Shown: positions 62,701-64,000 of the stretch, piece by piece
How the letters are laid out: every line of letters starts with the position of its first letter
Numbering within the stretch: the first letter of the stretch is position 1
Origin: Cyanophora paradoxa
Lineage: Eukaryota > Glaucocystophyceae > Cyanophorales > Cyanophoraceae
Assembly: GCA_004431415.1 (NCBI GenBank)
Contig: QPMI01000657.1
Span: 124,001-188,000, forward strand
Reading direction: 5' to 3'
Length of the DNA: 64,000 nucleotides
Program-made: the position numbers and the translations under genes
The notes under the pieces: model-generated
Seen by the model: the letters and a program-made list of their open reading frames with translations, nothing else
The model's database searches: none
What the model was told of the DNA's origin: nothing

Positions 62701-64000
62701 GCTGCCTCTACCAGGTCCTCGCCGGGGAGGACGGCCGCCGCTCCGGGGCCGGAAAGGGCGGCGCCGCATTTGCGGCCGAGGCCCCGCGGCTGCTGCTGGC
62801 GGCGGGGGCGGATCCCTTCCGCGTGGAGAACGCCCCCGAGCGGGGCGAGGCGCGGGGCAGGCGGCCCGAGAGCTGCCTCGCCCGCGCCGCCGCCGCCGGC
62901 CCCGCCGGGACCGCCCTCCTCCGGCGAGCCCTCCCCTTCCTCCCTTTCTCTCGTCCGCCTCTCATCCCGGGCCGCTCCCAGGGCGCTGAAGGACGCCGGA
63001 GTGGCGGCCCCGCGGACCCCCGACTCGACGGCGGCCCTCGCCGCCGCCGTCTCCGCACGCTCCCTCGAGTTCGTCAGGTGTGCCCCAGGCGCCCTCGCCT
63101 CTTTAGTTCGAACTCTGAAGTTACCTCCAATCTTTAGGCTGGCGCTGGAGCTGGGCGTCTGCCCCTCGTTCGCCCTTCTCGGCGAGGAGGCCATGCGGGG
63201 CCGCGGGGCGGAGACGCCGCCCCTCCTCGCCGCGGCGATGTGCCTGCGGCGGGGCAACCGCGGGGCCGACGCCGAGGCCCCCGACGAGCAGCAGGCCGCC
63301 GAGTGCCCTCCACCCCTTTCCCTCCAATCTACGTCTCCGCCTGACTTCCCTTATAAATTAGCGCGCTGGAGATGGCGCGGCTGCTGCTGGAGGCGGGGGC
63401 GCCCCCCGACGAGGCGGCCCCCGAGCAGGAGTCCGGCTGGGGCCGGCGCAGCGACGAGCCGCGGACGCCCCTGCAGGCCGCCCTCGAGTCGCCGCTGGGC
63501 CTGCCCCTCGCCGAGCTGCTCATGGCGCGGGGCGCCCCGCTGGACGCCGCCGCCCTCCGCTACGCCGTCCGCTCGCGCTTCGAGCCCCTCGCCCGCGCCG
63601 TCTTCGCCCGCGCCTCCCCCGAGACCGTGCGTGCACCCCCTCAATTATTCGGGTCTCGGCCGGACTCGAACCCGCGGCCTCGGATTCGAAGATGGCGGAG
63701 TTTGTGCGGGGGGCGCCCAAGGCGGCGGCGGAGCTGGTGAAGGGCATCCGCATGGAGGACCCCAGCCCGCTCCCCGTCCTCCAGGCCCGCCCCAAGAATC
63801 GCGGCATGATTTGTTTTGAGTGATCTGTACCCGGCAGGTGCTGCGGGAACTGGCCGGGGACGGCGTGCTGGGCCACGGGCAGGTCCTCCTCCAGGTCGGC
63901 CCCGCCCTCGGAATTAGATCTCGCGGGTGGCTATGGCTCCCCGGCCCGGCTGCTCTGTATCTGATCGCATCTATACACCCCGGGGCGGGGCGGCAGGTGG
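59730..64000 (+). CDS. Ankyrin-repeat protein, incomplete at the window end
   Basis: ATG at 59730 with an acidic leader (GDDDAYDHEEPQEEEEPL). Exons then encode ankyrin-type repeats: ELLAGKSSDAASLSAAGYAA, IRLAAGRGHAAAVRELVELG, SPLHAAAAGGYADLVRLLLD, SPLLVAAGGGHRD, LQFAAMGGHAPVVRLLLG, SPLEIAAAGGHAEALALLLE, TPLLAACARGHYECAALLLE, TPLQAALESPLGLPLAELLM, ending in the window with RELAGDGVLGHGQVLLQ (about 63839-63893). Introns are short, often starting GTACCCC or GC. Function unknown; no other domain seen before the edge. Head-to-head with the ankyrin-TIR gene, suggesting local duplication and inversion of an ankyrin gene or co-regulation. Confidence 0.65.

Noticed and set aside
63640-63690. Possible tRNA gene on the minus strand (GGGTTCGAGTCC)
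   Set aside because: Only the T-arm-like part is present; no anticodon arm, D-arm or acceptor pairing could be drawn. Kept only as an intron motif finding.

Overview
The window is nuclear DNA of a GC-rich, intron-bearing, flagellated unicellular eukaryote, most likely an alga. Genes are GC-rich and cut by short introns. Many introns are GT-AG, and a clear share are GC-AG with an AG|G junction. A radial-spoke protein (RSPH10B) implies a motile flagellum. A CreA-family protein and a kinase-like domain of cyanobacterial type fit an organelle-bearing alga. GC-AG introns at very high GC recall haptophytes such as Emiliania/Gephyrocapsa, but nothing here proves the group. Intergenic DNA is lower in GC and crowded with short palindromes (CTAGATCTAG, TGATCA, CATG, GCTAGC).

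Layout. 1-7.7 kb holds a PLAC8-SAM gene (+) and a convergent four-helix membrane-SAM gene (-). 7.74-14.03 kb is a 5'-truncated non-LTR retrotransposon with a 13-bp target-site duplication (TSD); it carries an antisense pair of RNase H1-hybrid-binding-domain ORFs and a divergent sense ORF. 14.49-17.34 kb and 29.09-31.94 kb are near-identical direct repeats containing a copy of the PLAC8-SAM gene. They flank a second retrotransposon (17.35-29.09 kb; EN, RT, RNase H, zinc finger, Ulp1 protease), which is itself split by a 2.9-kb insertion with a 15-bp TSD.

From 32 kb on there are mostly host genes: RSPH10B (-), CreA-like (+), an unknown two-exon gene (-), an F-box/LRR gene (+), a very long pseudokinase-HhH-ARM gene (-), proC (-), an ankyrin-TIR gene (-), and a head-to-head ankyrin gene (+) that leaves the window.

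The most striking observation is in the F-box/LRR protein. Mid-exon and in frame, it carries the ubiquitin C-terminal tail LRLRGG followed directly by the first 13 residues of mature histone H3. Other notable points are the ambisense retrotransposon, the 2.86-kb TSD-like repeats around the second retrotransposon, two neighbouring genes sharing a SAM tail with the same intron position, and an ankyrin-TIR protein that keeps the NADase-type glutamate.

Gene models for multi-exon genes were built by eye from reading frames, splice signals and codon phase. Models for CreA, proC, the 4TM-SAM gene, the PLAC8-SAM gene (exons 2-9) and the F-box gene close in phase, apart from the indel noted in the last. 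The kinase, RSPH10B and ankyrin genes are outlined at domain level only.
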